Assembly (NCBI RefSeq): GCF_007431345.1
Contig: NZ_CP041730.1
Span: 1,116,001-1,180,000 of the forward strand
Length of the DNA stretch: 64,000 nt
Direction: 5' to 3'
Source: Chitinimonas arctica
GTDB taxonomy: Bacteria; Pseudomonadota; Gammaproteobacteria; Burkholderiales; Chitinimonadaceae
Under the pieces are notes generated by a model that saw only the letters and a list, made by a program, of their open reading frames with translations, was not told the origin of the DNA and did not search any database. The translations under genes and the position numbers were made by a program. Below are positions 49,359 through 57,955 of this stretch, piece after piece (the stretch's first letter is position 1; each line of letters begins with the position of its first letter).

Positions 49359-49766
49359 TCAGTCGCCGGCGTGGCGAGCGAGATCTTCCTCCATATCGGC
49401 GAGCAGGATATTGAGCGCATCGCTGGACATGCGAATTTCGCTGATCGACAGCCCCAGCGAAACCAGCAGAAATAACAGGCTGACGCCAAATACCGCATGC
49501 GCCGCCGCGGTCAGCCCAAAATAAATCAAGAACATGCATAGCACGCACAGGAACAAGCTGCCGACCCCGACCGCCTGCATGCGCCGGATCAACACCACCC
49601 GCCGCCGCAAATTGGCGATCTGCCGGATGATCTTGGGATCGGGCGTGGTCTTGTAGTCCTCGTACAAGCTGCGGATCACGCCCGACAGGCCCAGGAAGCG
49701 ATTGGTGTAAGCCAGCAACAAGAGGGAAATGGCCGGAAACAGCAAGGCCGGAACGCTGATCTCCAC
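49359..49766 (-). CDS. DUF2721 membrane protein
   Basis: 135 residues with three hydrophobic segments: ALLFPAISLLLLAYTNRFLG, VGSLFLCVLCMFLIYFGLTA and HAVFGVSLLFLLVSLGLSIS. The middle IANLRRRVVLIRRMQAV and the end SSDALNILLADMEEDL match DUF2721. Function unknown. It starts 3 nt after the peroxiredoxin stop, so both are probably cotranscribed. Confidence 0.82.
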   Translation of the reverse strand: MEISVPALLFPAISLLLLAYTNRFLGLSGVIRSLYEDYKTTPDPKIIRQIANLRRRVVLIRRMQAVGVGSLFLCVLCMFLIYFGLTAAAHAVFGVSLLFLLVSLGLSISEIRMSSDALNILLADMEEDLARHAGD

Positions 49767-49769
49767 TTT

Positions 49770-50285
49770 TCAGCTTTTCCCGCTCAGCGCACGCAGATCA
49801 GCGATGATGGTCTTGGCATAGGTCTTGGTTTCCAGATCCGTGTAACGCTTCATCACCCTGCCCTGCGGATCGATCAGGAAGCTGTGCCGCCTGGAAAACT
49901 TCATCACGCCCAGATTGACCAGCGTACCGAATTTCTCCGATGTCTTGCCGTCCGGATCGGCCAACAAGGTAAAGGGCAGTTCGTGCTTGCGCCCGAACTC
50001 GCGAATGGTTGCGACGTCGTCGGTGCTGACGCCTACCACCTCGGCTCCAAGCGCGCGCAGGAGCAGGATGTCATCGCGGAAGCTGCATGCCTCCTCCGTA
50101 CAACCCGGGGTCTCCGCCTTGGGATAGAAATACAGTACCAGCCATTTGCCACGGAAATCGTCGCTGGTACGGACCTTGCCTGCTTGGTCAGTCAGCGCGA
50201 ACGCGGGGGCGCCTTGCCCTATCGTCACATCGGCATGGACCAATAGGCTGAACGCCATAAACAAACCGAGAAAAACAGATTTCAT
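49770..50285 (-). CDS. Exported Bcp-type peroxiredoxin
   Basis: 171 residues. Signal peptide MKSVFLGLFMAFSLLVHADV, then an AhpC/TSA fold with both Cys of the two-Cys Bcp type, FYPKAETPGCTEEACSFRDD. It should reduce peroxides in the periplasm with a thioredoxin-like partner. The ATG at 50285 is used; the longer upstream frame has no homology. Differs from the cytoplasmic copy at 39635-40105, which lacks the resolving Cys. Confidence 0.88.
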   Translation of the reverse strand: MKSVFLGLFMAFSLLVHADVTIGQGAPAFALTDQAGKVRTSDDFRGKWLVLYFYPKAETPGCTEEACSFRDDILLLRALGAEVVGVSTDDVATIREFGRKHELPFTLLADPDGKTSEKFGTLVNLGVMKFSRRHSFLIDPQGRVMKRYTDLETKTYAKTIIADLRALSGKS

Positions 50286-50892
50286 GCTAATTCCTGCCTG
50301 GCTTGATCGAGGTGGCGGATGGGCATCGGCAAGGATGCACGGCACGGACCACTTCGGTATTGGAATCGCGGGGCGCCTGCTTCTCCAAGCAGGGTATCCC
50401 GTGGGTACGGTTACTTCGAACACGAATAGCTTAGCAGGTTCACCACGCCGCGACCGCCACCGGCCGTCATGGACAAGCGGGCAGGTCGGACACCGGCAGC
50501 GCTGGCACGAGAAGAAAAGGTAGATTGCAGAAAAAAAAGAGGCCATCCCGAAGGACGGCCAGAGGAGGAGGAAGGTTGCATTATCATCCACATGGAGGAT
50601 TTACATCCTGTGAATTTTGCCGTTCATATTATCTATAGCTTGCACTCAGCAACTTATAGACAGCATCCATAAATTGGAATTCGGATTATTTCGGGCGCGC
50701 GGCTATCACTATTGAAGGAACTAAGGCGGGCCAAATCCGTCAGTTACCGCCAATAACTGCCATCAGTCCAGTCCGCTTAATTGGCTGTGCTTATTGATGC
50801 TCTCGGCGCAATAGCCATACGCCGGGCGCGAATACGCAGCACAGTTCGACGACTGCGTAGCCGCACTGGTCTCACCCCCCGAAAGTTCTACG
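50286..50892. other. Gene-poor gap with an unassigned minus-strand terminator
   Basis: About 600 bases between divergent genes. No convincing ORF is present. A strong terminator at 50531-50560 points to a minus-strand transcript that begins somewhere in 50570-50890 and ends before the peroxiredoxin gene; the region 50570-50700 is AT-richer than its surroundings. Confidence 0.45.
50531..50560 (-). terminator. Intrinsic terminator with UUCG tetraloop, gene unknown
   Basis: On the minus strand GGCCGTCC-TTCG-GGATGGCC is an 8-bp stem (one G-U pair) closed by a stable UUCG loop and followed by TCTTTTTTTT. No minus-strand gene is visible just upstream, so it may end a small RNA or a leader of the peroxiredoxin-DUF2721 operon. 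Confidence 0.75.
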
Positions 50893-51447
50893 ATGCAAAT
50901 ACATGCGCGCGACGGCAAGCTGGCCCGCACCTATATCAGGTATCAACAATCAAATGGCCAAGCCGTCAGAAAGCGCCGCAAGTGCATTCGCATTCACCGC
51001 CTGGCCATCCTGCTGTTCGTCGGCCTGATACTGACGAACATGGCTTTCTTTACCATCTGGCAAATCGACCGCCAACATGCGCGACTCGAAGTGGCGCAAT
51101 TGCAACGCGACCATGCCGATGCCTTGCGCACGCTTACCGAGCAGAGCAACAACCAGTTGGCGATTGCTCGAGACCGAAACGACCAACTTCAAGCCAGCGC
51201 CTACGCCGAGATGGTTGCGCTGCATACCCGTTCCAATGTGCGCCTGCAAACCATCGAAAACCTGGAGCGAGAAAATGCCGCGCTTCGCCTCACCGGCGGC
51301 GTGCGTTTGACCCTGGAACATGCGCGACCGCGCCGCGCCCAAGATTCCGCCCTACCCGGCAATCGCTTGCTGACGCAAAACGAACCTGCCTTGCCAATCG
51401 CCGCCCAGACCGGCACGGAACGAACGGGAGGCGAGCCCTTACCTTGA
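50893..51447 (+). CDS. Single-pass membrane protein with coiled coil, hypothetical
   Basis: 184 residues. A basic N-terminus (RKRRKCIRIHR), one membrane helix (LAILLFVGLILTNMAFFTIW) and then a long predicted coiled coil (QHARLEVAQLQRDHADALRT to LQTIENLERENAALRL), with a Pro-rich C-terminus. The layout resembles small cell-envelope or division proteins, but I do not recognise a family. Weak ribosome site GAAAG before the ATG. Confidence 0.55.
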   Translation: MQIHARDGKLARTYIRYQQSNGQAVRKRRKCIRIHRLAILLFVGLILTNMAFFTIWQIDRQHARLEVAQLQRDHADALRTLTEQSNNQLAIARDRNDQLQASAYAEMVALHTRSNVRLQTIENLERENAALRLTGGVRLTLEHARPRRAQDSALPGNRLLTQNEPALPIAAQTGTERTGGEPLP

Positions 51448-51496
51448 TTATTTGGGCTCCCCCCCATGGGGAGCGTTAACCGTCATACTTCGCTCC

Positions 51497-52183
51497 ATGC
51501 ACAAGCACATCACATTCCTTCACACCTCAGCCATACACATCGAAACCTTTGCGCGCCTGGTAAAGGCAATTGATCCCGATGTAAAGGTTGAGCACGTCGT
51601 GGAAGAAGCGCTTTTGACGGATGCCCAACGCGTGGGCGCGAATGATCCGGCCTTGGTCATGCGCGTACATGACGCCATGACAAAGGCAGCCTCAACCGGC
51701 GCGCCGATAGTCGTTTGCACCTGCTCGACCATTGGTGGCGCGGCGGAACGAACGCCGACAGATAGGCACTTCGTTCCCATACGGATTGACCGGGCCATGG
51801 CGGATCGGGCAGTTGCGCTCGGCCCAAGCATCCTGGTCGTCGCGGCATTGGAAAGCACACTTGGTCCGACCAGAGAACTTCTCGAAGAGTCTGCCAACTC
51901 AGCGGGAGTCGCGATCGAGATCGAATACCTCGTGGCTGAAGGCGCGTGGCCGCACTTTCTGCGTGGCGATTGGACGGCCTATTTCGAAGCCGTTGTCACG
52001 GCAGTAAACGCCATCGCTCCACATTCGGTAAGCGCTATCGTTTTGGCGCAGGCCTCCATGGCCCCTGCGGCAGAAGCCTTGAGCGGCATGGGTATTGAAG
52101 TGCTGTCCAGCCCAAGCCTGGGTGTGCAAAGTGTCGTCGAACAATTACACAATCGCAGGATAGGATTGGTACCGACTTGCTGA
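51497..52183 (+). CDS. Asp/Glu/hydantoin racemase-superfamily protein
   Basis: 228 residues. The N-terminal catalytic Cys motif is VVCTCSTIGGAAERT at about residue 73; a second conserved region is SAIVLAQASMAPAAEAL, where racemases have the second Cys, here Ala/Gln. GIEVLSSPSLGVQSVVEQL near the end is typical of the family fold. With one Cys only, true two-base racemase activity is doubtful; decarboxylase- or isomerase-type relatives also use one Cys. The start at 51497 matches the conserved beginning (HITFLHTSAIHIETF). Confidence 0.7.
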   Translation: MHKHITFLHTSAIHIETFARLVKAIDPDVKVEHVVEEALLTDAQRVGANDPALVMRVHDAMTKAASTGAPIVVCTCSTIGGAAERTPTDRHFVPIRIDRAMADRAVALGPSILVVAALESTLGPTRELLEESANSAGVAIEIEYLVAEGAWPHFLRGDWTAYFEAVVTAVNAIAPHSVSAIVLAQASMAPAAEALSGMGIEVLSSPSLGVQSVVEQLHNRRIGLVPTC

Positions 52184-52288
52184 AGGGTGTTCACATAGGC
52201 GGGAACAAGCGGCCGGCGGAAGAAGATTGTCTTACTACTTACACCCGGTCGTGCACCATTTATTGGTTCCGTCCTTGGACGGGATAGG

Positions 52289-52376
52289 TATAATCCTGGC
52301 CACTTTCAGGGAGTGGTTCTCGTAGCACTTCCAGGTGTTACATAAGTGCTACTTCGTAGCCGAAAAACCCCTGAAA
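52289..52376 (+). ncRNA. Candidate structured RNA or leader upstream of tRNA-Arg
   Basis: A TATAAT box at 52289-52294 is followed by a sequence that can fold into an outer stem TTTCAGGG (52304-52311) with CCCTGAAA (52369-52376), enclosing a 9-bp hairpin GTAGCACTT (52322-52330) with AAGTGCTAC (52344-52352). A further small hairpin ACGAC-AGA-GTCGT follows at about 52388-52400. No known RNA family is recognised and the -35 box is poor. It may be the tRNA precursor leader. Confidence 0.3.
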
Positions 52377-52463
52377 TGCCTAGAAATACGACAGAGTCGT
52401 ACAAAAGTTCAGTTTATGATGTGGCTGATTTTGTTGATTTTTATCGTAGATTTCAGTTTTGCG

Positions 52464-52538
52464 GCCTCTGTAGTTAAATGGATATAACGGCCCCCTCCTA
52501 AGGGGCAGTTACAGGTTCGATTCCTGTCGGAGGCGCCA
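52464..52538 (+). tRNA. tRNA-Arg (anticodon CCU)
   Basis: The sequence folds into a full cloverleaf: acceptor GCCTCTG (52464-52470) with CGGAGGC, D-arm GTTAAATGGATATAAC, anticodon stem GCCCC/GGGGC with loop CTCCTAA giving anticodon CCU, T-arm ACAGGTTCGATTCCTGT and an encoded CCA at 52536-52538. It reads AGG codons. tRNA-Arg(CCU) is a frequent integration site for mobile DNA, and unusual genes follow it. Confidence 0.95.
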
Positions 52539-52855
52539 TTTCAAGCCGCTCCAAGCCGCCGCAAACCAAGCAAAAACAACCACTTAGCGAAAACTACAAT
52601 CTAGCCCTCCGGCTTGAAATGGCTTCCGCATTCGCACGTTTGTCGCACGTGCGGCATTTTCGCCAAAACCTCTGTCGCAAGGGGGCGCCAGACTGCCCGC
52701 TCCACCGATTCGTCTCCAGCGTGACGAGTTTGAATGAGATAGATGGTTAGATAAACACCGTCTCCGCGAGTTTTGACGAAGCTGGGTACTTTTTATCTTC
52801 AACCGGGCCATTTCTGTCCCGTCTCACACTCCTTGTGTTTCGTCCATTTCAAGCC
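52536..52855. repeat. CCATTTCAAGCC repeats starting in the tRNA 3' end
   Basis: CCATTTCAAGCCG begins with the tRNA CCA (52536-52548). Its exact inverse CGGCTTGAAATGG is at 52610-52622 and a direct copy CCATTTCAAGCC is at 52844-52855, 308 bp from the first. A direct repeat that includes the tRNA end is what an attachment site duplication would look like, but 12 bases is short and the inverted copy is unexplained. Confidence 0.45.
52601..52811 (-). pseudogene. Small gene with a one-base frameshift in a run of A
   Basis: On the minus strand ATG at 52811 opens MARLKIK; the frame is then lost, but skipping one A of the A5 tract (T5 at 52790-52794) gives a coherent 69-residue protein: VPSFVKTRGDGVYLTIYLIQ, TRHAGDESVERAVWRPLATE, VLAKMPHVRQTCECGSHFKP, EG, stop at 52601. 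It ends with CxCxxHF, perhaps metal-binding. I do not recognise the family. It could be a decayed gene, a phase-variable one or a sequencing error. Confidence 0.45.
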
Positions 52856-52954
52856 ACGGCCTGGGCAAGCGCTCAATATCCCGGCTGGCATATGGTTTGC
52901 GTGGGCAATGGCATAGAACGCTTTGCCATACATATGGCTCGAGAAGGAATAAAG

Positions 52955-54109
52955 ATGAGTCGGCGTCCAGCTTCATCCTCCAGCGGATCAACGACGAGCA
53001 CTTCCTCCAGAGGTGGCGGTGGTGGTGGCGGCGGTAGAAAACCGCCGGTACTGGGCACGCCCCCTGGCTTCAGCGGTTCAGCACCGAAGAGCGGTGCGAA
53101 GCAGGCTGCATCCAGCTCCAGCGTCACGCCACCCATCAAGGGCGGCATGCCATCGATTGAAGGCCCAAAGCGCCCCAGTACGCCTACGTCCTTAACGATC
53201 CCCAGCAGCCGCTCTACGCCGTCGGTTTCTCCACCGATAACGCCGATACATGCCTCCAGCAGCAAAAGCCAAGCGTCGAGTAACGTCCCATCCACACACC
53301 CCTCACCAGGGAGGCTGGGACAAACGCCTCCCAGCGCTTTATCGAGCAGCATCGGCACCTTGACCAGCATACCGTCCTCGCAACCGCTTCCCTCGATTGG
53401 AACGCAAACGCAGGCGACTACAAGTCTTTCCCCCATGGCGCCTCTGCATGGGGGCAGCACGAGTTCCAGCAGTTCTTCATCGATCCCGGGGCTAGGTAGT
53501 ACGGGCACGGACCGACCCAAACTGTCCGTTGCGTTCTCCACCCCTTTGTCCAGGAACGGTCAGAAAGCAGTGATGACGGACTTTCATGCTCGTGGCGACG
53601 ACAAGCATCAGTACTATCATCCGATCAATCCCGACGGAGCAACTTATGCGGAATATCCACATTTTTCCAACAATAGCGGGGGACGGCATGTGACCGATGT
53701 AGTAGGAAAGATGATCGTCAGCGTTCCATTCAATGAAAGTACTGGCCTATTTGACGATAAACCAAGTAGACAGGACGCGCTCTCGTCGGCGACGAATCCG
53801 CCTTCGGACGCCAGCCATGGCCTGCGCTCGGATGAAGCAACCTTTCATGTGAGGGGACACGACAAGAAGAAAGATGAAAGTGGTAAGCTCAAGGGCAGGT
53901 TCTATGAACCGGTTTCCCCCCGGTCAATGAAGCGGGATTCACATAGCCTTGCGGGCCACGCGCTCCCCTCAATATTTGCTAGCTCCTCCTCCAGCCATCC
54001 TTCAGGAGTAGCCAGCTCTAGCTCTAGCTCTTCTCCTCCGTCCGGCACCAGCCGATCAACCGGCGACGGCACACATACGACTTCCACCAAGGAGTCAAAG
54101 GAGAAATAA
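52955..54109 (+). CDS. Ser/Pro/Thr-rich protein with two FHxRGxDK repeats
   Basis: 384 residues. Residues 1-195 are extremely rich in Ser, Pro, Thr and Gly with poly-Ser and poly-Gly runs, so disordered. From about 200 there are two similar segments: MTDFHARGDDKHQYYHPINP (from 207) and TFHVRGHDKKKDESGK (from 296) with RFYEPVSP, sharing F-H-x-R-G-x-D-K and (Y/F)-(H/E)-P. The tail is again poly-Ser. No signal peptide or membrane span. GAAGGA 7 nt before the ATG at 52955 supports that start. HDKKxDES also occurs in the protein encoded at 58141-59367. Function unknown; a secreted effector or surface-associated protein is conceivable. Confidence 0.65.
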   Translation: MSRRPASSSSGSTTSTSSRGGGGGGGGRKPPVLGTPPGFSGSAPKSGAKQAASSSSVTPPIKGGMPSIEGPKRPSTPTSLTIPSSRSTPSVSPPITPIHASSSKSQASSNVPSTHPSPGRLGQTPPSALSSSIGTLTSIPSSQPLPSIGTQTQATTSLSPMAPLHGGSTSSSSSSSIPGLGSTGTDRPKLSVAFSTPLSRNGQKAVMTDFHARGDDKHQYYHPINPDGATYAEYPHFSNNSGGRHVTDVVGKMIVSVPFNESTGLFDDKPSRQDALSSATNPPSDASHGLRSDEATFHVRGHDKKKDESGKLKGRFYEPVSPRSMKRDSHSLAGHALPSIFASSSSSHPSGVASSSSSSSPPSGTSRSTGDGTHTTSTKESKEK

Positions 54110-54297
54110 GGCTCCCCAAAACCCGTTCCGGCGGCAGGCTATCGCTTTACGGCTCATCAGCACCCGGGTTTCCCCAAGTGCTGAATTGAACTTCCAGCCT
54201 TCACTTTTTTCAAGGCCGCTTAGCCATACGTGACACCGGCATGGCTCCCGAACCCTATTTCGCGGTCTTTAAATCCAGCGACTCCCAAACATTATTC

Positions 54298-54903
54298 CTA
54301 TCCAATATCTGTTATATCCTCCCTGTGGTAGAGGACCTTCGCGTCATTTTCATAAAAAGTCCCTTGCACGAAGTCCTGGTCCAAAAGATGTTCTATTTCA
54401 TCTTTAGGCATATCCAAAGGAGCGCTGATTTCGGTGATATTATCATCCAACCAAACCTTCGGTGTTTCGATGGGCAAAAGGTCAATCCCATCCTCCACCA
54501 TTTCCAGTCCCACAGGGAAGTATTCCGTGAAGACGCCCTTCGGCTCGACCGCCTTTTGCCTTCCGGCACGGAATATTGTGTTGTGAGTCCTTTCAGTCCG
54601 GTCAGGTTTTACTTCTTTGCCGTCCTTGCCGCGAATAGCTATACGCGCCGACTCTTTCGGCTGTGAATCCAGCGGTTTAGCTTCCTTCGTTTGATTGATT
54701 TCCGGCCTGCCAATTTTTGCATCGGAACGAGAATGGAAGCAACCACATATAGCATCGGCAAAGCCCCTGTCATTCGGCTTCACATTTTTAATTATGTTTA
54801 CTTGCTTTTTATCGCGTGATGGGAACTGGCCGTCAGCCTCAGTTCGACTGCAATTTACTGCGGACTTCACCGTCACAGGGTTGGAAAATTGTAGAGAACT
54901 CAT
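54298..54903 (-). CDS. Hypothetical protein, possible relative of the 58141-59367 protein
   Basis: 201 residues, polar and basic N-terminal half (SRDKKQVNIIKNVKPNDRG, two Cys in CGCF), acidic C-terminal half. The end, KVWLDDNITEI, LDMPKDEIEHLLDQDFVQGT and DAKVLYHREDITDIG, resembles the start of the repeat module of the protein at 58141-59367 (W, then P-basic-acidic helix, then a strand ending V-x-(F/Y)-(R/H)-(H/R)-(D/E)). No signal peptide. AAGG lies 9 nt before the ATG. The DNA is more AT-rich than the core genes, consistent with transfer. Function unknown. Confidence 0.6.
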   Translation of the reverse strand: MSSLQFSNPVTVKSAVNCSRTEADGQFPSRDKKQVNIIKNVKPNDRGFADAICGCFHSRSDAKIGRPEINQTKEAKPLDSQPKESARIAIRGKDGKEVKPDRTERTHNTIFRAGRQKAVEPKGVFTEYFPVGLEMVEDGIDLLPIETPKVWLDDNITEISAPLDMPKDEIEHLLDQDFVQGTFYENDAKVLYHREDITDIG

Positions 54904-55307
54904 TATCTAAAACCTTATAAAAAATAAATGGCAATTAATTTTCTCTCACACCAGAATATATGGCTTTCGGTTTTTACAAATTTTTTCACATTTTAAAACA
55001 AGAAGAAATACAAAAGTGTCGTGACAAAACCTAAAAACCGACAGGGTTAATTATGCCTAGCATAAATAATGAGAACTCTTGGAAAACCTTGAGGCTATTG
55101 TGCGATGTTGTCAGCCGTTGCTGCGTGTTGTAGTGCAATTTCTACTTTGTAACTGTGTTGCCCACGACCCACCGGGTCAATGTCGCGCCGAGACCCTATC
55201 GCAGGATCGCGTTTGCAATGAATGGGACGATTTTCATCCCATCCTCTTGAACCCCTTGGATTTCATGCTTACACTCGCCTGGTCAATCATCAATTATGTA
55301 GCTGACC
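54904..55307. other. AT-rich gap without a clear gene
   Basis: About 400 bases. The left part (54904-55060) is strongly AT-rich and probably carries the promoter of the 54298-54903 gene on the minus strand. A plus-strand frame at 55079-55369 has Cys-rich, unconvincing content and ends inside the GNAT gene. Confidence 0.4.
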
Positions 55308-55365
55308 ATGACCACGCCTGCGCCTTGAGCCAATTACCGATAGCCATTTTGAAGGGCTGTCGCGC

Positions 55366-55827
55366 ATGAATAGTGAGCCTGAAGTCATGCAATACATCAC
55401 AGGCAAACCAGAAACACCGGAAGGCACCTTGGCAATGATAGCGCTTGTCAAGGCTCGCTGGATAGAATATGGGTTTTCCTGGTGGAGCTTCATGGATATC
55501 GACAACAATGAAGTCATTGGCGCTGGCTGCATACAATACCTGGGCCGAGACCCGGCCAATCCACTGGAGATAGGCTGGCGCCTGCGCAAGGATAAGTGGA
55601 ATAAAGGCTATGCATCGGAAGCCGCACGCGTGATGGCTGAATTTGCTTTTGAACGCCTGAAGGCAGAATCCTTATACGCCGTTTGCCACCAGGATAATCA
55701 TGCATCTGCCCATGTCATGAAAAAACTGGGCATGCAATATCGGGGAATCGAACACTGGTATGACATGGACACCGCCGTCTACAGCATGGACAGCGCAACC
55801 TGGCTGGCCGAAAAGCCGGCGACATGA
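55366..55827 (+). CDS. GNAT-family acetyltransferase (RimJ/RimL type), probable 5' frameshift
   Basis: 153 residues from the first in-frame ATG, containing WWSFMDIDNNEVIGAGCIQY, EIGWRLRKDKWNKGYASEAA (acetyl-CoA loop) and VCHQDNHASAHVMKKLGMQY. The family normally starts about 20 residues earlier. Upstream, the same frame encodes LRLEPITDSHFEGLSR, the missing first strand, but without a start; ATG ACC ACG at 55308-55316 in another frame would supply MTT if one C near 55316-55318 were absent. The gene therefore looks frameshifted by one base, or is translated from 55366 as a shortened protein. Confidence 0.75.
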   Translation: MNSEPEVMQYITGKPETPEGTLAMIALVKARWIEYGFSWWSFMDIDNNEVIGAGCIQYLGRDPANPLEIGWRLRKDKWNKGYASEAARVMAEFAFERLKAESLYAVCHQDNHASAHVMKKLGMQYRGIEHWYDMDTAVYSMDSATWLAEKPAT

Positions 55828-55948
55828 CGAGCTAGCCGCGAAACACCCTGAGCCCTTACTTACGCAGCACAAGCGCTTGAGCTTCGTCAGCCGCCGCAAC
55901 ACCGGATCCCAAACAGACGGCGTCCGGTTTTTGCGGCAGCAAATAGAT

Positions 55949-57955
55949 TTACCAGATGCGAATGCGGTCCGCCTCAGGCTTGAACATGCCGTCGCCCGGT
56001 TTGGTATTGAACGCTTGATGAAATGCGTCACTGTTCATCGCCGCGCCAATGGCGCGAAAATCACCGGGCGAGTGCCAATCGGTGGTGAGGCGTTGTAGCA
56101 GTTCCTTATCGCGAATCTTGCCGCGGAAGACCTGGCCAAAGCCGATGAAGACGCGCTGCTCGCCGGTATAACCGTCGAGCGCTTCCGAAGGTTTGCCGTT
56201 CAAGCTCAGGCGGTAAGCCTCGAAGGCGATCTGCAAGCCCGACAGGTCGGCGATATTCTCGCCCACGGTCAACCTGCCATTGACGAATTGCTTCGGCAAC
56301 GCTTCGTAGCTGTTGTACTGCGCCACTAGCCGGTCGGCCAGCTTCTCGAAGTTTTTGCGATCGGCCGGGCGCCACCAGTTACGCATATTGCCGCTCCCGT
56401 CGTACTGGCTGCCCAGGTCGTCGAAGCCGTGGCTGATTTCATGGCCGATAATGGTGCCGATAGCGCCGTAGTTCACGGCATCGTCGGCATCGGCCTGGAA
56501 GAACGGCGGTTGCAGCATGGCGGCCGGGAAGGTGATCTCGTTCAGCGGTGCGTCGTAAGAAGCATTGACCATTTGCGGTGTCATGCCCCACGCGTCGCGG
56601 TCGACCGGCTTGCCGAGGTAGGTCAGTTTGTAGCGATAATCGAATTGATTGATGCGCAGGGCGTTGCCGACCAGGTCGTCGGCGCGGATATCCAGGCCAC
56701 TGTAATCGCGCCACTTATCGGGATAACCGACCTTTACCCGGTACCTGGACAGTTTGTCCTTGGCCTCGGCCTTGGTGGCCGGGCTCAACCAGTCGACCTT
56801 GTCCAGGCTCTGCATATAGGCTTTGAGCAGATTACCGGCCAGCGTTTCGATCCTTGCTTTGGATTCGGCCGGGAAGTACTTGGCGACGTAGCGCTTGCCC
56901 ACGCTTTCGCCGAGCGAATCGTCCACCATTCTCACCGCGCGCTTCCAGCGCGGCGTCATTTGGCCCCTACCGCTCAAGGCCTTGCCGTGAAAGTTGAAGC
57001 GCGTCTCGGTAAACGGCTTGCTCAGGAGATGTGCGGTCCCGTCGAGTACCCGTATGCGTAGGTAATCGCGCCATGTGTCGAGCGGCCCGCTCGCCACCAG
57101 CTGACCCAAGGCCTTGGCATAGCTTGGCTCGCGAACATCGACAACCTGGACCTGCGCCATTTCGGCACCGTCGAGGAAAGCTGCCCAGTCGAACTTGGGC
57201 GCGGCCTTGGCAAGACCGGCGCGGTCGAATTTATTGTGGGACTTATGCGGATCACGCAAAGTCACATTGTCCCACTGGAACTTGGCAATCCGGGCTTCCA
57301 ATGCCAAGACGGCCTTGGCGCGGCGCGCCGGCTCGGAGAGGCCGATCTGGCCCAGCAGGGTTTCCAGATAGCGCAGGTATTCTTCACTGGTGCTTTTGAA
57401 GCCGGGGTCGCGCTTGAGATAGTAGTCGCGGTCGGGCATACCGAGACCGTATTGGTCGACCATCACCACGTACTGGGAAGGGTCGTTGTCATCGACGTTG
57501 ACGTATGGCCGTAGCGGCCCCTCGATGCCATGCACCGCCAAACGGCCGAATAAGCGAGTCAGCGATTTGCGGTCGGCGACGGCGTCGACCTCCGCCAGTA
57601 GCGGCTTGATCGGCTCGATGCCCAGCCGATCGGCCAGCGCTTCGTCCATATAGCTTTGATACAGCGCGGCCATTTGCATGGCCTCGGGTGTGTCGGGATG
57701 GGCGACGGCCGCTTCGACAATCTCGCGTACCCGCTGTTGCGACAAGTCGTTCACATCGTCGAAAGTGCCCCAGCTGCTTTTGTCGGCCGGGATCTCGCTG
57801 TTCTTGATCCAATTGCCGTTGACGGCCCGGTAAAGATTGTCCTGGATACGAATGCCGCGGTCGAAATGGTCGAGGTCGATGCCGGAGCGGCCAGCGGCGG
57901 CGGCAGGCAAGGCCAGCATCACGAGCAGGGCCAGGCGGCTGGGGTGAAAAATCAT
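55949..57955 (-). CDS. Exported M13-family metallopeptidase (neprilysin/PepO-like)
   Basis: 668 residues. Signal peptide MIFHPSRLALLVMLALPAAA. The N-terminal domain has NLYRAVNGNWIKNSEIPADK; the zinc site is IIGHEISHGFDDLGSQYDG with the third ligand in GENIADLSGLQIAF, and NASYDAPLNEITFPAAML precedes it. C-terminal W in IRIW is typical. Full length for the family. It degrades small peptides in the periplasm. AAGGA 8 nt before the ATG supports the start. Its GC-rich sequence fits the core genome, unlike its neighbours. Confidence 0.92.
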   Translation of the reverse strand: MIFHPSRLALLVMLALPAAAAGRSGIDLDHFDRGIRIQDNLYRAVNGNWIKNSEIPADKSSWGTFDDVNDLSQQRVREIVEAAVAHPDTPEAMQMAALYQSYMDEALADRLGIEPIKPLLAEVDAVADRKSLTRLFGRLAVHGIEGPLRPYVNVDDNDPSQYVVMVDQYGLGMPDRDYYLKRDPGFKSTSEEYLRYLETLLGQIGLSEPARRAKAVLALEARIAKFQWDNVTLRDPHKSHNKFDRAGLAKAAPKFDWAAFLDGAEMAQVQVVDVREPSYAKALGQLVASGPLDTWRDYLRIRVLDGTAHLLSKPFTETRFNFHGKALSGRGQMTPRWKRAVRMVDDSLGESVGKRYVAKYFPAESKARIETLAGNLLKAYMQSLDKVDWLSPATKAEAKDKLSRYRVKVGYPDKWRDYSGLDIRADDLVGNALRINQFDYRYKLTYLGKPVDRDAWGMTPQMVNASYDAPLNEITFPAAMLQPPFFQADADDAVNYGAIGTIIGHEISHGFDDLGSQYDGSGNMRNWWRPADRKNFEKLADRLVAQYNSYEALPKQFVNGRLTVGENIADLSGLQIAFEAYRLSLNGKPSEALDGYTGEQRVFIGFGQVFRGKIRDKELLQRLTTDWHSPGDFRAIGAAMNSDAFHQAFNTKPGDGMFKPEADRIRIW

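Noticed and set aside
50411..50593. Leader peptide read from the terminator region (SSSSGRPSGWPLFF)
   Set aside because: The amino-acid pattern is simply the translation of the terminator stem and T-run; no run of regulatory codons and no biosynthetic operon follows.
52536..52855. attL/attR of an integrated element at tRNA-Arg
   Set aside because: The repeats are only 12 bases, 308 bp apart, one is inverted, and no integrase is present; kept as a repeat, not called as attachment sites.
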